Origin: an uncultured Clostridia bacterium
GTDB lineage: Bacteria > Bacillota > Clostridia > TANB77 > CAG-508
Direction of reading: 5' to 3'
Length of the DNA: 64,000 bases
Assembly: GCA_947589015.1 (NCBI GenBank)
Contig: CANPZF010000007.1
Span: forward strand, 1 to 64,000
Below, in pieces: positions 41,043 through 50,894 of this stretch. Each line of letters begins with the position of its first letter. Positions within the stretch are counted from its first letter, which is position 1. The notes beneath the pieces were generated by a model that searched no databases, had not been told where the DNA came from, and saw only the letters and a list, made by a program, of their open reading frames with translations. Made by a program: the position numbers and the translations under genes.

Positions 41043-43574
41043 TTATAAATCAATTTTTTTGTATACATTACTATTTGTCTGAGCAATTTCTGGATTTTCT
41101 TCTAAAATTCTATCCACAATATTTTGTCTAACATTAAAAGGTATAACATAACCACCTAGAGAATAGGCTTTTTCTCTTAGTGCAGGAGTATCTTCATTTA
41201 CATATATTTTAGCCTTTCCCTTGCCATTTTTAGCTTCTTGAATTAAATTTGATACAGGAGAATTACCATCAAAAGCAACAACAACAGAGTTTCTTCTTTC
41301 AAAAATCTCATAATTAAAGCTTTTATATATACCCATTTCTTCACTCTCTGTTGAAATTCTAACACCATCTAAACTTTCAGACATCAAATTGTTTCTTACA
41401 GTTTTTGAAACCATTTTAGGTATAATAGCATTTATTTCAAATTTCTTACCTAATTTTTTGCTTATATCTATAATTGCTTTTTCATATCCTTGCATTTTAT
41501 GTCCTATTACAAAATATGCTTTTTCTGCACTTACTCTACTAATTAATTGTTCTAGTATTTTTCTACCCTCTTCTGAAATAACTGTTTGTCTTCCTTTGCC
41601 ATTAAAACTTCCACCTGCTATAATAATTGGTACTTTATCTTCTGGTAGCTTTCTTATTTTGTCTTTTAATTCTATTTCTGAATCAATATTATCATTTATT
41701 CTCATAGGAATATTATTATTTTCACTCTCTTTATGATTTTTTGCTTCTATTTCTGATAATGCTTCTGTAATAGTTCTACCTTTTAAAAACTCTTCGAATT
41801 CTTTGCTTTTTCTCTCAAAATATATTTTTCTATGAGTTAAAATTTCTTCTTCTACTAATCTCATTTTTGCAAAATCTTCATCTGTAAGTCCTAATAAATT
41901 TTTAAGTGCTAGTTGCTCATCTATTGTATCAACACCATAAAATCCACAACCATCTGTTCCTTGAACACATCTAATTCCATTTTTTAAATATGTTTTTAAA
42001 GGATGTTTATTTAAATTATTTAAATTGTTCAATCTCACATTTGAAGTTAATTGAAATTCTAGTACAGTATTAGTATCTCTCATTTCCTTCATTAGTTTTT
42101 TACCTTCATCAGAATCTAGTTTTGGTGTATACAAACCGTGTCCTAATCTTATTTGAGGCATTTTTTGATTTGGTTTTAATGAACTTTTTACACATTCTAT
42201 TGATTTTGCAACATTATCTCTCAAACTATCATTCTCTCCAGCATGAATTCTTATTGTAAAATCATTATCCACATCTGCAACATATTCTACTAGTTCTTTT
42301 ATAACTGGTTTTAATTCTGATATATCATTGATTTCTTCTCCAATAAAGTCACTACCAACAATATATGGGCTTTTGGCTATAGCTTTAATTACATCTAGAT
42401 TTTCTCTTAAATAGTTCGAACTTGTTTTTTGATCTTTAATAATAGTTAAAGGAATTCTTCTTATTGCAGCTAAAAATCTAATTTTTACTCCTGTTTCCTC
42501 TTCAATTGTTGGCATAATTTCATGTATTTCTTCTAATAATTTAATTGCTGGTCCATTAGATTTTACTAAATCACTATCTGCTATTTCTATATAGCTAATT
42601 CCTTGTTTTTGATATTCTCTAGCTATCCAAATAAATTTGTCTTGTCTTAATGTTATATTTTTATACTTTGGATTATTATTATCTTCTAGCATTTTCTTTA
42701 CCATATCTCTGATATCTTTTTCAGGTATTTGTTCTATTTTATCTACATCTAATTGTATTTTTTCTTCACATTCTTTTCCTTTACAAAATACATATCTATA
42801 AATATATAGTTTTTCAAGGTTTGTAAAAACTGCCTGCCCATCTTTTAATATTGCTAAACTTGTTCTTATTTTAGATATATTATAATCTGCATTTTCTAAA
42901 TTATTTAATATAAAATCTGCAAAATTTATAAATGTATTATCATCTATCCTTCTTACTAAATACTTTCCTGTTAATTCTGAATTTTCAAACTGCTTTTCTA
43001 CTTTTTCTCTTTGTTTATATAGTTTATCTTCTTGTTCTTTTGTCATTCTTAAATTTAATTTTTTAATATAATATAAAGGATATCTTATTTGATGTTTTAT
43101 ACCTAATGAAATCAAAGCATCTGGTGATAAATTGGCATTCATATGTGTGTGTAAATCTGTTCTGAATTTTGATTTCTTTAATATATATGATTTTACTATA
43201 GTTTTTTCAATAGGCAATTTATAATCTTTTGTTTGAGACATTAATGTTTTTGTTATTGCTGGTATTTTTGCTTTTATTTCTACTTTTCCATTTTCAAATA
43301 TATTGGCAATTTTTATACCACCTAATCTTAAAATATATACCTCTTCATTGTCTCCATTTATACTAGCTGGTATTTTTCCAGTAATTATTTTCATATCATT
43401 TTCATTTTTTACTGTTTCTAAATTAAATAATTTTGCTAAATTTGTTATTAAGTTTCCTGTATTATGATTTGGAGTTTCTAAGATATAAGTAATTTCATCT
43501 TCTTTTTCTTTGTATAAATTAATAATAATATCTTTTTCTTTATCTAAATAAAATTTATTAATTAATTTTTTCAT
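41043..43574 (-). CDS. Adenosine-deaminase-like amidohydrolase with large insertion and C-terminal Rossmann/SLOG-like domain
   Basis: DLHTHMNANLSPDAL, IRIHAGENDSLRDN, RLGHGLYTP, TSNVRLNNLNNLNKHPLKTYLKNGIRCVQGTDG; C-terminal PIIIAGGSFNGKGRQ...AYFVIGHKMQGYEKAI...VVVAFDGNSPVSNLIQEAKN. Confidence 0.7.
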   Translation of the reverse strand: MKKLINKFYLDKEKDIIINLYKEKEDEITYILETPNHNTGNLITNLAKLFNLETVKNENDMKIITGKIPASINGDNEEVYILRLGGIKIANIFENGKVEIKAKIPAITKTLMSQTKDYKLPIEKTIVKSYILKKSKFRTDLHTHMNANLSPDALISLGIKHQIRYPLYYIKKLNLRMTKEQEDKLYKQREKVEKQFENSELTGKYLVRRIDDNTFINFADFILNNLENADYNISKIRTSLAILKDGQAVFTNLEKLYIYRYVFCKGKECEEKIQLDVDKIEQIPEKDIRDMVKKMLEDNNNPKYKNITLRQDKFIWIAREYQKQGISYIEIADSDLVKSNGPAIKLLEEIHEIMPTIEEETGVKIRFLAAIRRIPLTIIKDQKTSSNYLRENLDVIKAIAKSPYIVGSDFIGEEINDISELKPVIKELVEYVADVDNDFTIRIHAGENDSLRDNVAKSIECVKSSLKPNQKMPQIRLGHGLYTPKLDSDEGKKLMKEMRDTNTVLEFQLTSNVRLNNLNNLNKHPLKTYLKNGIRCVQGTDGCGFYGVDTIDEQLALKNLLGLTDEDFAKMRLVEEEILTHRKIYFERKSKEFEEFLKGRTITEALSEIEAKNHKESENNNIPMRINDNIDSEIELKDKIRKLPEDKVPIIIAGGSFNGKGRQTVISEEGRKILEQLISRVSAEKAYFVIGHKMQGYEKAIIDISKKLGKKFEINAIIPKMVSKTVRNNLMSESLDGVRISTESEEMGIYKSFNYEIFERRNSVVVAFDGNSPVSNLIQEAKNGKGKAKIYVNEDTPALREKAYSLGGYVIPFNVRQNIVDRILEENPEIAQTNSNVYKKIDL

Positions 43575-43674
43575 TTTTTCCTCTCCATTTCATTAAAATA
43601 TCCAAAAACTGGTTAATCCTTATTATACCATATATTCTGTTTAAAATCAATAGTTATGTAAACTTTGTTTTGAA

Positions 43675-44133
43675 TTAATATATAATACCATTTTCTTTAT
43701 ATTTATTAAACTCTTCTATACATTCATCCCTATCAATTTGCTTTAATTCTATAAGATTTTTCTCTTTTCCCTTTAAAAAATCATAAATAATATCATCTCT
43801 GAAACCTATTTTTCCTGCGTCTTCTTTTGTACAAGCATAATAAACCTTTTTAATATTAGACCAAATAATAGCACTCAAGCACATTGGACAAGGCTCACAA
43901 TTTGTATATAATATATATTCTGACAAATCATATGTATTCAATTTTTTACATGCTTCTCTAATAGCTACTATTTCTGCATGTGCTGTAGGATCTTTGCTTT
44001 TTATTACTTTATTATTTCCATTAGCTATAATATTTCCATCTTTATCTACTATTGCAGCTCCAAAAGGTCCACCATCTCCTTGCTCTACACCCATTCTAGC
44101 ATTTTCCTTTGCTACATCCATAAATCTGTTCAT
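43675..44133 (-). CDS. Guanine deaminase-like nucleoside deaminase (GuaD type)
   Basis: GGPFGAAIVDKDG, DPTAHAEIVAIREACKKL, NCEPCPMCLSAIIWS. Confidence 0.8.
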   Translation of the reverse strand: MNRFMDVAKENARMGVEQGDGGPFGAAIVDKDGNIIANGNNKVIKSKDPTAHAEIVAIREACKKLNTYDLSEYILYTNCEPCPMCLSAIIWSNIKKVYYACTKEDAGKIGFRDDIIYDFLKGKEKNLIELKQIDRDECIEEFNKYKENGIIY

Positions 44134-44242
44134 ATTATCACTCCAATTTTTATATTTTATATATTGTACTACAACTTTTACAAAAATAAAACTCAAATTC
44201 TATTTTTTTTACTTTTTCATATACTTATATGAGGTGTTTTAT

Positions 44243-45283
44243 TTGTTTATAAAATCTTTTAAATTAAATAAAAAAATCATTATAATTATATTATCAATTT
44301 TATTACTCTCCTCCTTTGTAGCTTTTTATTCATTTGCTACTAATGAAGGAAATAATGAAAAAGACAAAAATTCTTTTATTAAATGGGTTGACTTTAATGT
44401 AACTGCCGAAGCACTAAAATTAACTGCCAATTTGGATATTTCATCACATCAAAATAATGCAGAAAACCCTTATAATTGGATTGAGCTTTTAGCATACCTT
44501 GCTTGTAAAAATGGAGGAAACTTTAAAAACTTTAAAAAATCTGATTTAGATGCCCTCATTCAAAAAATTGAAAATGGAGAAACAATTTCTGATTTAACAA
44601 GTAATTTAAAATTTTATGATTATTATTTAGAAAGTTATTCTGCTATTTTAGGTCAATTTATAGGTAACTATTCTATAGAAGTTCCTAGCAATGACAATTC
44701 TAAAATTTTTGAAAATAGATATGGTATTAAAGCATTTCTTCCTATTGCAAAAAATTATAATTTTAGTCACTATGATGATTTTGGAAATAGTCGTTCCTAT
44801 GGATTTAAAAGAACCCATTTAGGTAATGACCTAATGGGTAGTATTGGAACTCCTATAATTGCTGTTGAATCTGGTATTGTTGAAAATTTAGGTTGGAATC
44901 AATATGGAGGTTGGAGAGTTGGTATACGTAGTTTCGATGGCAAACGTTACTATTATTATGCACACTTAAGAAAAAATCATCCATATAGCGAAGGCTTAGA
45001 ACAAGGAATTACTGTAAAAGCTGGTGATGTTATAGGTTATCTTGGAATGACAGGATATAGTATAAAAGAAAATGTAAACAATATTAATGTTCCTCATCTT
45101 CATTTCGGAATGCAATTAATATTTGATGAATCTCAAGTAGATAGTCCTAATGAAATTTGGATTGATGTATATCAAATTATTGAATTTTTAAAACAAAATA
45201 GATCTGAAGTATATCAATCTAATACTAAGACCAAAGACTACTCTAGAAAATTTGATTTTATGGAAAGTAACTTATCTGACTAA
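44243..45283 (+). CDS. M23-family metallopeptidase, membrane anchored
   Basis: HLGNDLMG...YYYAHL...VPHLHFGMQ; likely TTG start 44243 after GAGGTG. Confidence 0.85.
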   Translation: MFIKSFKLNKKIIIIILSILLLSSFVAFYSFATNEGNNEKDKNSFIKWVDFNVTAEALKLTANLDISSHQNNAENPYNWIELLAYLACKNGGNFKNFKKSDLDALIQKIENGETISDLTSNLKFYDYYLESYSAILGQFIGNYSIEVPSNDNSKIFENRYGIKAFLPIAKNYNFSHYDDFGNSRSYGFKRTHLGNDLMGSIGTPIIAVESGIVENLGWNQYGGWRVGIRSFDGKRYYYYAHLRKNHPYSEGLEQGITVKAGDVIGYLGMTGYSIKENVNNINVPHLHFGMQLIFDESQVDSPNEIWIDVYQIIEFLKQNRSEVYQSNTKTKDYSRKFDFMESNLSD

Positions 45284-45336
45284 TTGATAGCCATTAATCT
45301 TTAAATTTGGTTTTTGCCAAATCTAAAAATTAATGG

Positions 45337-46530
45337 CTACTGTTTTCTTCCCAATATAATTTTAATTTGCCTATTAATTTTCCCTCTAGTAATATCTAAT
45401 ACAATTTCATCATTAGGCTTTTTGGTATAAATATATTGACGCAAATCATTCATTGTGTCTAATTCTATACCATCTATTTTAGTTATTATATCCCCTTCTC
45501 TTAATTCTGTATTATCTGCTGCTCCATTTTTAGTAATTTGGGCAACATAAATTCCCTTTTCAAAATTAATATTTGAATCTAAATATGGAACTACTTCTTT
45601 ATCATATGCATAAATTCCTATACTAGCTTCTTGAAATTCACCAGTATTTTTAAAACTCTCTATTATCGGTTTTACAATATTTATAGGAATAGCAAAACCA
45701 ATTCCTTCTGCTGAAGATATTTTCACTGTATTAATTCCAATTACTTCACCATTTGGTAAAATTAATGGACCTCCACTATTTCCTGGATTTATTGTTGCAT
45801 CTGTTTGAATAAGATCAGTCATATATGATGCTCTATTTTCCTCTTCTATTTTTATACTTCTATTTTTAGCACTAATAATTCCTGAAGTTACTGTCCTTCT
45901 GAACTCAAATCCTATAGGGTTTCCAATGGCAAAAACACTTTCTCCTACTCTTATTTTACTAGAATCTCCTAAAATAGTATATTTCAAATTTTTAGCATTT
46001 ATCTTACTAATTGATAAGTCTAAATCTGAGTCACTCCACACTACAGTACCATCATAATTATTTCCATTTTCCAATGTAATATAGCATTTGCTAAACTTAC
46101 TACCTGTAACATGCTCATTACTCAATATATAACCATTATCACTTATTATTATTCCAGTTCCTAATCCTAATTCCTCTTCTGTACTCTTAGAAAAAATAGA
46201 ACTTCCTGCACTTTTTAATTTTGAAATTCCAACTACACTTTCTGTTAATTCTTCTATAACATCTGCTACCTTTTGACTGTTTTGTTGCACACTTTCCACA
46301 GTTTGTTCTTGTATTGTGGATATTATTTTTGTGGTTTGATAATTAGAAGGATTTATTTCAATATTTTTATATGTAATATATGCATAAAATACAAAAATCC
46401 ATAAAAATATCAATACAAAAAAAGTTATTAACACTTTTTTACCATTACTTTTGTTTTTTTTTCTATTCAAAATATGCCACCTCAAAAATAGTATTTCCAC
46501 AATTTTATTTTTTAAACCCAAAGTTGCCAA
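45337..46530 (-). CDS. HtrA/DegP-like trypsin-PDZ serine protease
   Basis: TDATINPGNSGGPLILPNG; PDZ GIYVAQITKNGAADNTELREGDIITKIDG. Confidence 0.92.
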   Translation of the reverse strand: MATLGLKNKIVEILFLRWHILNRKKNKSNGKKVLITFFVLIFLWIFVFYAYITYKNIEINPSNYQTTKIISTIQEQTVESVQQNSQKVADVIEELTESVVGISKLKSAGSSIFSKSTEEELGLGTGIIISDNGYILSNEHVTGSKFSKCYITLENGNNYDGTVVWSDSDLDLSISKINAKNLKYTILGDSSKIRVGESVFAIGNPIGFEFRRTVTSGIISAKNRSIKIEEENRASYMTDLIQTDATINPGNSGGPLILPNGEVIGINTVKISSAEGIGFAIPINIVKPIIESFKNTGEFQEASIGIYAYDKEVVPYLDSNINFEKGIYVAQITKNGAADNTELREGDIITKIDGIELDTMNDLRQYIYTKKPNDEIVLDITRGKINRQIKIILGRKQ

Positions 46531-46611
46531 AAAAGAACGTCCCTTTTGGCACTTGATTTTTTTTTCATATATTTATATAATTTTATAAAATGGAAGAAAA
46601 AGGTGATTCAC

Positions 46612-49600
46612 ATGATTAAAACTTTATATAATTTAACTTGTCCACAAAAGTCAATTTTAAGTATGGAACAATTTTATTCAAATACTAGTGTTAATACTAT
46701 TTGTGGTAAAATTACTATTCATTCAAATGTAGACTTTACTTTGTTAAATAAAGCCATTAATTTATTTGTTAAAAATACTAATAACATTCGATATCAATTA
46801 CATAAAGATCAAGACATAGTATCACAATATGAAGAACCTTACACACCTTTCAATATAGAACATTTTAAATTAAATTGCAAAAATGAAGAGAATATTTGTA
46901 ACACTATTGCACACAAAGTATTTCCTTTATATGATTCTCCTCTTTATTATTTTGCAACCTTTCAAAATGAAGATTTAACAGGTGGCTTTTTTATTTGTGT
47001 TCATCATATTATTTCAGATGCTTGGTCTCTAAGTATTTTAATTAATTCTATTATTTCTTTTTATTCAAAGCTCATAAAAAAAGAAACTATATCTACGGTA
47101 CAAAATTCAGATTTTATATATACAAATTTTATAGAACAAGAAAATAATTATATGCAAAGTTCTAAATTTATAAAAGATCAAACTTTTTGGAATGAAATTT
47201 TTAAAGAAAATACCTTTGAAAATTCTTCTTTTCAAAATTTTTTGCCTGCTTCTTCTTGGGAAGCAACTAGAGCAGAATTTAAATTATCTAAAAAATTATC
47301 TACAAAAATATTAAATTTTTGTAGTAGTATAAAAATTTCTCCTTTCACTTTAATTTTATTACTTATGGGAATTTATGAAAGTAAAATTAAGCAATCTAAT
47401 TCTATCGTGTTATCTACACCTATTCTTAATAGGTGTACTTCAAGAGATAAAAATACATTTGGCCTTTTTATTAATAACATATTGTATAAACTAGATATTG
47501 ATGAATCTACTTCTTTTATTGATACAGTTACTCAATTAAATAATCTACAATTTTCTTATCTAAGACATCAAAAATATCCTTTTCAAAATTTAATAGAAGA
47601 AATTAAAAATAAATTTAATATTAAAGATGCTATTTTCGATACAACAGTTTCTTATCAAAATGCTAGAACTAACCATTGTCAAGACAATGTAAATTATGAC
47701 TCAAAGTGGCTTTTTAATGGTTTTTCTTCTATTCCATTAGTATTTCATATTTATGATATGGATGACACCAAATGCTTATCTTTTATTTATGATTATCAAA
47801 ACAATGTTTATGACTACAGTAATATTAAAGATAGACATAATCGTTTGTTATATATTTGTGAGCAAATTATAGATAATCCAAATATCTTGATGAAAGATAT
47901 TGAATTTGTAACACAAGAAGAGAAAACTAAATTATTAAAAGATTTTAATAATACATATGTTCTATATGACACTAAAAAAACAGTTTTGGATTTATGGGAA
48001 AAACAAATTCATACACATCCTACAAAGACTGCTATTATTTGTGATGAAAAAGAGATTTCTTATAAAAAATTAGAACAACTCTCTAATCAATTTGCAAGCA
48101 TTTTACAAAATCAATATAATGTTATTCAAGGAACTACTATAGCTGTTATTCTAAATCGTTCTATTGATTTAGTAATTGCTCTTTTAGCTATTTTAAAATG
48201 TGGTTGTTCTTATGTTTTAATAGATTCCTCTCTACCACTTAAGCGAAAAAAATACATGTTAGAAAGTTCTGATTCTAAATTTATAATATCAAATGTGTCT
48301 TTACCTTTTGAAAACATCATTTCTTTTAGCTCTAATTTTAATTATAACACTACAAAAAATTATCAAAAGCCAATCATCAGCTCAAACGATTCTATGTACT
48401 TATTATTTACTTCTGGTTCTACTGGAGCCCCAAAAGCAGTTACTGTTACTCATAGAAATTTTCATAATTATTTTGTAGGTATTTCGCAAATTATTGATTA
48501 TTCAGAGGACAAACTTGTTCTTTCAATGGCATCTATTTCTTTTGATGTATTTGGATATGAACTTTGGGTTACTCTTTTACATGGTTTAACATTAGTATTA
48601 TCTACTGATAAAGAGCAGAATGATTTTGTAAAATTAAACAATTTAATTTGTCATAATCACATTAATATTTTATATGGTACTCCAAGTAAAATACAATCTC
48701 TAATGTCTACAGTTTCTACTCAAAATTGTTTTTCCTCTATTACTGATATAGGAATTGGTGGTGAAGCATTTTCTCTTTCATTTGTGCAAAATATAAATAA
48801 TATCTGTTCAGCCAATTTATATAATATGTATGGTCCTACAGAAACTACTATTGGTTGTTCTTGTAAAAAAATTGAAAAAAATACAAAACAAATCACTATT
48901 GGAAAACCATTAGCCAATGTCAGATTTTATGTATTAGATAAAAATCTAAAACTTTGTCCTCCTGGAACAAAAGGAGAATTATATATTTCTGGTGATGGCG
49001 TTTCAAAAGGCTATTATAAAAAACTTGATTTAACACAAAAAAACTTTATAACAGATATTTTCTATCCTCAGGATATTATGTATAAATCTGGCGATATGGT
49101 TAGTTGGACTAATAATGGAGAATTAGTTTTTTATGGTAGACTTGATTCCCAAGTAAAAATAAGAGGATATCGTATTGAATTACATGAAATTGAACGTAAT
49201 TTAAATGAACACCCATTTATAAAAAACTGTTGTGTTGTTGTAAATAATAGTAATGAAAGAGATTTTTTATGTGCTTATTATACATCTGATTTTACTATGC
49301 AAAATTATGAGTTAAAATTATTTTTAGCAAACAAATTACCTAATTACATGATTCCTTCTTATTTTATCTGTTTGCCTAATTTGCCACTAACTATAAATGG
49401 AAAAATTGATAAAAATAAATTACCTTCACCTTTTGACTCTCATAAAAAAAATATTCGTAAAAGGCCTGAAAATGAACTACAAAAAAATATTTGCACAGCT
49501 TTAGAAAGTTGTCTGGCAATAAAAAATGTTAGCATTTATGAGGATTTTAATAACTTAGGGATGGATTCTTTGTCTATTATAAAAATACAATCACAATTAT

Positions 49601-50880
49601 CTGCTTTAAATATAAAAATACCAACACAATATTTCTATGAATACACTAATATAAAGGATTTATGCTTTGCTTTAGAACACACTCAATCACAAAAAAGTGA
49701 TTCCACTTTGCAAGAAAACTACCCTTTTTTAAAACATAATTTGAGTAAAATAAAAACTAAAAATAACAAATTTAAAAACATCTTATTGACAGGATGTACT
49801 GGTTTTTTAGGAGTTCATATATTAGAAAATTTATTGCACAATAATTGCAAAATATTTTGTCTAATAAGAAGTTCAAATATAGAAGCTGCCAAAAAAAGAA
49901 TTTTTAGCATGTTTGAATTTTATTTTAAAAATCGCTTTACACATGAGTTTTTATTAAGTAAAATAGAAATTGTTGTAGGTGATATTAAATATAAAAATTT
50001 AGGTTTATCTGAAGAATTTTTAGAAACATTAGGTAACAAAATCAACTTAGTAATTCATTGTGCCGCTTTAGTAAAACATATTGGAAAATATGAAGAATTT
50101 AAAAAAATGAATTTGGATGGTGCAAAAAATATTGCAGAATTTTGCATGAAATATAACATAAATTTGAATCATATATCTACTACAAGTGTGTCTGGTGATT
50201 TTATGCCTTTAAGTTATACTTCTGATATAGTTAACTTTACAGAGGAAAATTTATTTATAGGACAAAATTATAGTGAAAATTACTATATAAAAAGTAAATT
50301 ACTATCAGAAGATTATCTTTTGCAACAAGTAAAACAAGGAAAATTAAACTGTAATATTTTTCGTGTAGGAAATCTTACTGGAAGATATTCTGACGGTGTA
50401 TTTCAATATAACATAGACAGTAATTCTTTTTACAACAAATTACAATTTATCTTAAAAAATAAATTTTTTTATGAAAGTGGTACTTTACAAGAATTTGATT
50501 TATCGCCAGTAGATGAAATAGCAAGTGCTATTATTTCTATTATATATAACTATGGTATTAAAAACAAAATCTTTCATATGATGAACCCTAAAAGATTCAA
50601 TATGAAAACCCTAATTGACAATTTAAATTCTTTAGGATACTATATTAAAATTATAAAAGATGCTGATTTCTATAAAAAAGTTATAAAATTAGATTCAAAT
50701 ACAAATTCTTTTATGATAAATGATTATAATTTACACACTAGCATTAACAATTTAAATATAAAAACTACTTGTAACATTACTTTACAATATTTAGATAAAA
50801 TACCATTTTCTTATAATGAAATAAATCTAGATTACTTATCAAAACTCGTTCAATATATGAAAAATATAAAATTTATATAA
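46612..50880 (+). CDS. Single-module nonribosomal peptide synthetase, C-A-T-thioester reductase
   Basis: HHIISDAWS; LLFTSGSTGAPKAVTVTHRN; MYGPTETTIG; NLGMDSLSIIKIQ; LLTGCTGFLGVHILENLL. Confidence 0.95.
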   Translation: MIKTLYNLTCPQKSILSMEQFYSNTSVNTICGKITIHSNVDFTLLNKAINLFVKNTNNIRYQLHKDQDIVSQYEEPYTPFNIEHFKLNCKNEENICNTIAHKVFPLYDSPLYYFATFQNEDLTGGFFICVHHIISDAWSLSILINSIISFYSKLIKKETISTVQNSDFIYTNFIEQENNYMQSSKFIKDQTFWNEIFKENTFENSSFQNFLPASSWEATRAEFKLSKKLSTKILNFCSSIKISPFTLILLLMGIYESKIKQSNSIVLSTPILNRCTSRDKNTFGLFINNILYKLDIDESTSFIDTVTQLNNLQFSYLRHQKYPFQNLIEEIKNKFNIKDAIFDTTVSYQNARTNHCQDNVNYDSKWLFNGFSSIPLVFHIYDMDDTKCLSFIYDYQNNVYDYSNIKDRHNRLLYICEQIIDNPNILMKDIEFVTQEEKTKLLKDFNNTYVLYDTKKTVLDLWEKQIHTHPTKTAIICDEKEISYKKLEQLSNQFASILQNQYNVIQGTTIAVILNRSIDLVIALLAILKCGCSYVLIDSSLPLKRKKYMLESSDSKFIISNVSLPFENIISFSSNFNYNTTKNYQKPIISSNDSMYLLFTSGSTGAPKAVTVTHRNFHNYFVGISQIIDYSEDKLVLSMASISFDVFGYELWVTLLHGLTLVLSTDKEQNDFVKLNNLICHNHINILYGTPSKIQSLMSTVSTQNCFSSITDIGIGGEAFSLSFVQNINNICSANLYNMYGPTETTIGCSCKKIEKNTKQITIGKPLANVRFYVLDKNLKLCPPGTKGELYISGDGVSKGYYKKLDLTQKNFITDIFYPQDIMYKSGDMVSWTNNGELVFYGRLDSQVKIRGYRIELHEIERNLNEHPFIKNCCVVVNNSNERDFLCAYYTSDFTMQNYELKLFLANKLPNYMIPSYFICLPNLPLTINGKIDKNKLPSPFDSHKKNIRKRPENELQKNICTALESCLAIKNVSIYEDFNNLGMDSLSIIKIQSQLSALNIKIPTQYFYEYTNIKDLCFALEHTQSQKSDSTLQENYPFLKHNLSKIKTKNNKFKNILLTGCTGFLGVHILENLLHNNCKIFCLIRSSNIEAAKKRIFSMFEFYFKNRFTHEFLLSKIEIVVGDIKYKNLGLSEEFLETLGNKINLVIHCAALVKHIGKYEEFKKMNLDGAKNIAEFCMKYNINLNHISTTSVSGDFMPLSYTSDIVNFTEENLFIGQNYSENYYIKSKLLSEDYLLQQVKQGKLNCNIFRVGNLTGRYSDGVFQYNIDSNSFYNKLQFILKNKFFYESGTLQEFDLSPVDEIASAIISIIYNYGIKNKIFHMMNPKRFNMKTLIDNLNSLGYYIKIIKDADFYKKVIKLDSNTNSFMINDYNLHTSINNLNIKTTCNITLQYLDKIPFSYNEINLDYLSKLVQYMKNIKFI

Positions 50881-50894
50881 GGAGGCTTTTAAAT

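Noticed and set aside
41043-43574. Complete RADAR defence system
   Set aside because: No RdrA-like AAA+ ATPase next to the deaminase; neighbours are Sua5-like and GuaD-like genes.
43978-44232. 84-aa plus ORF and the long upstream extension of the M23 ORF (43994-44242)
   Set aside because: Antisense to the conserved GuaD-type deaminase; M23 start is better placed at TTG 44243 after GAGGTG.
46540-46600. Riboswitch upstream of the NRPS
   Set aside because: Only a short TGCCAAAA...TTTTGGCA palindrome is visible, more consistent with a terminator/promoter boundary.
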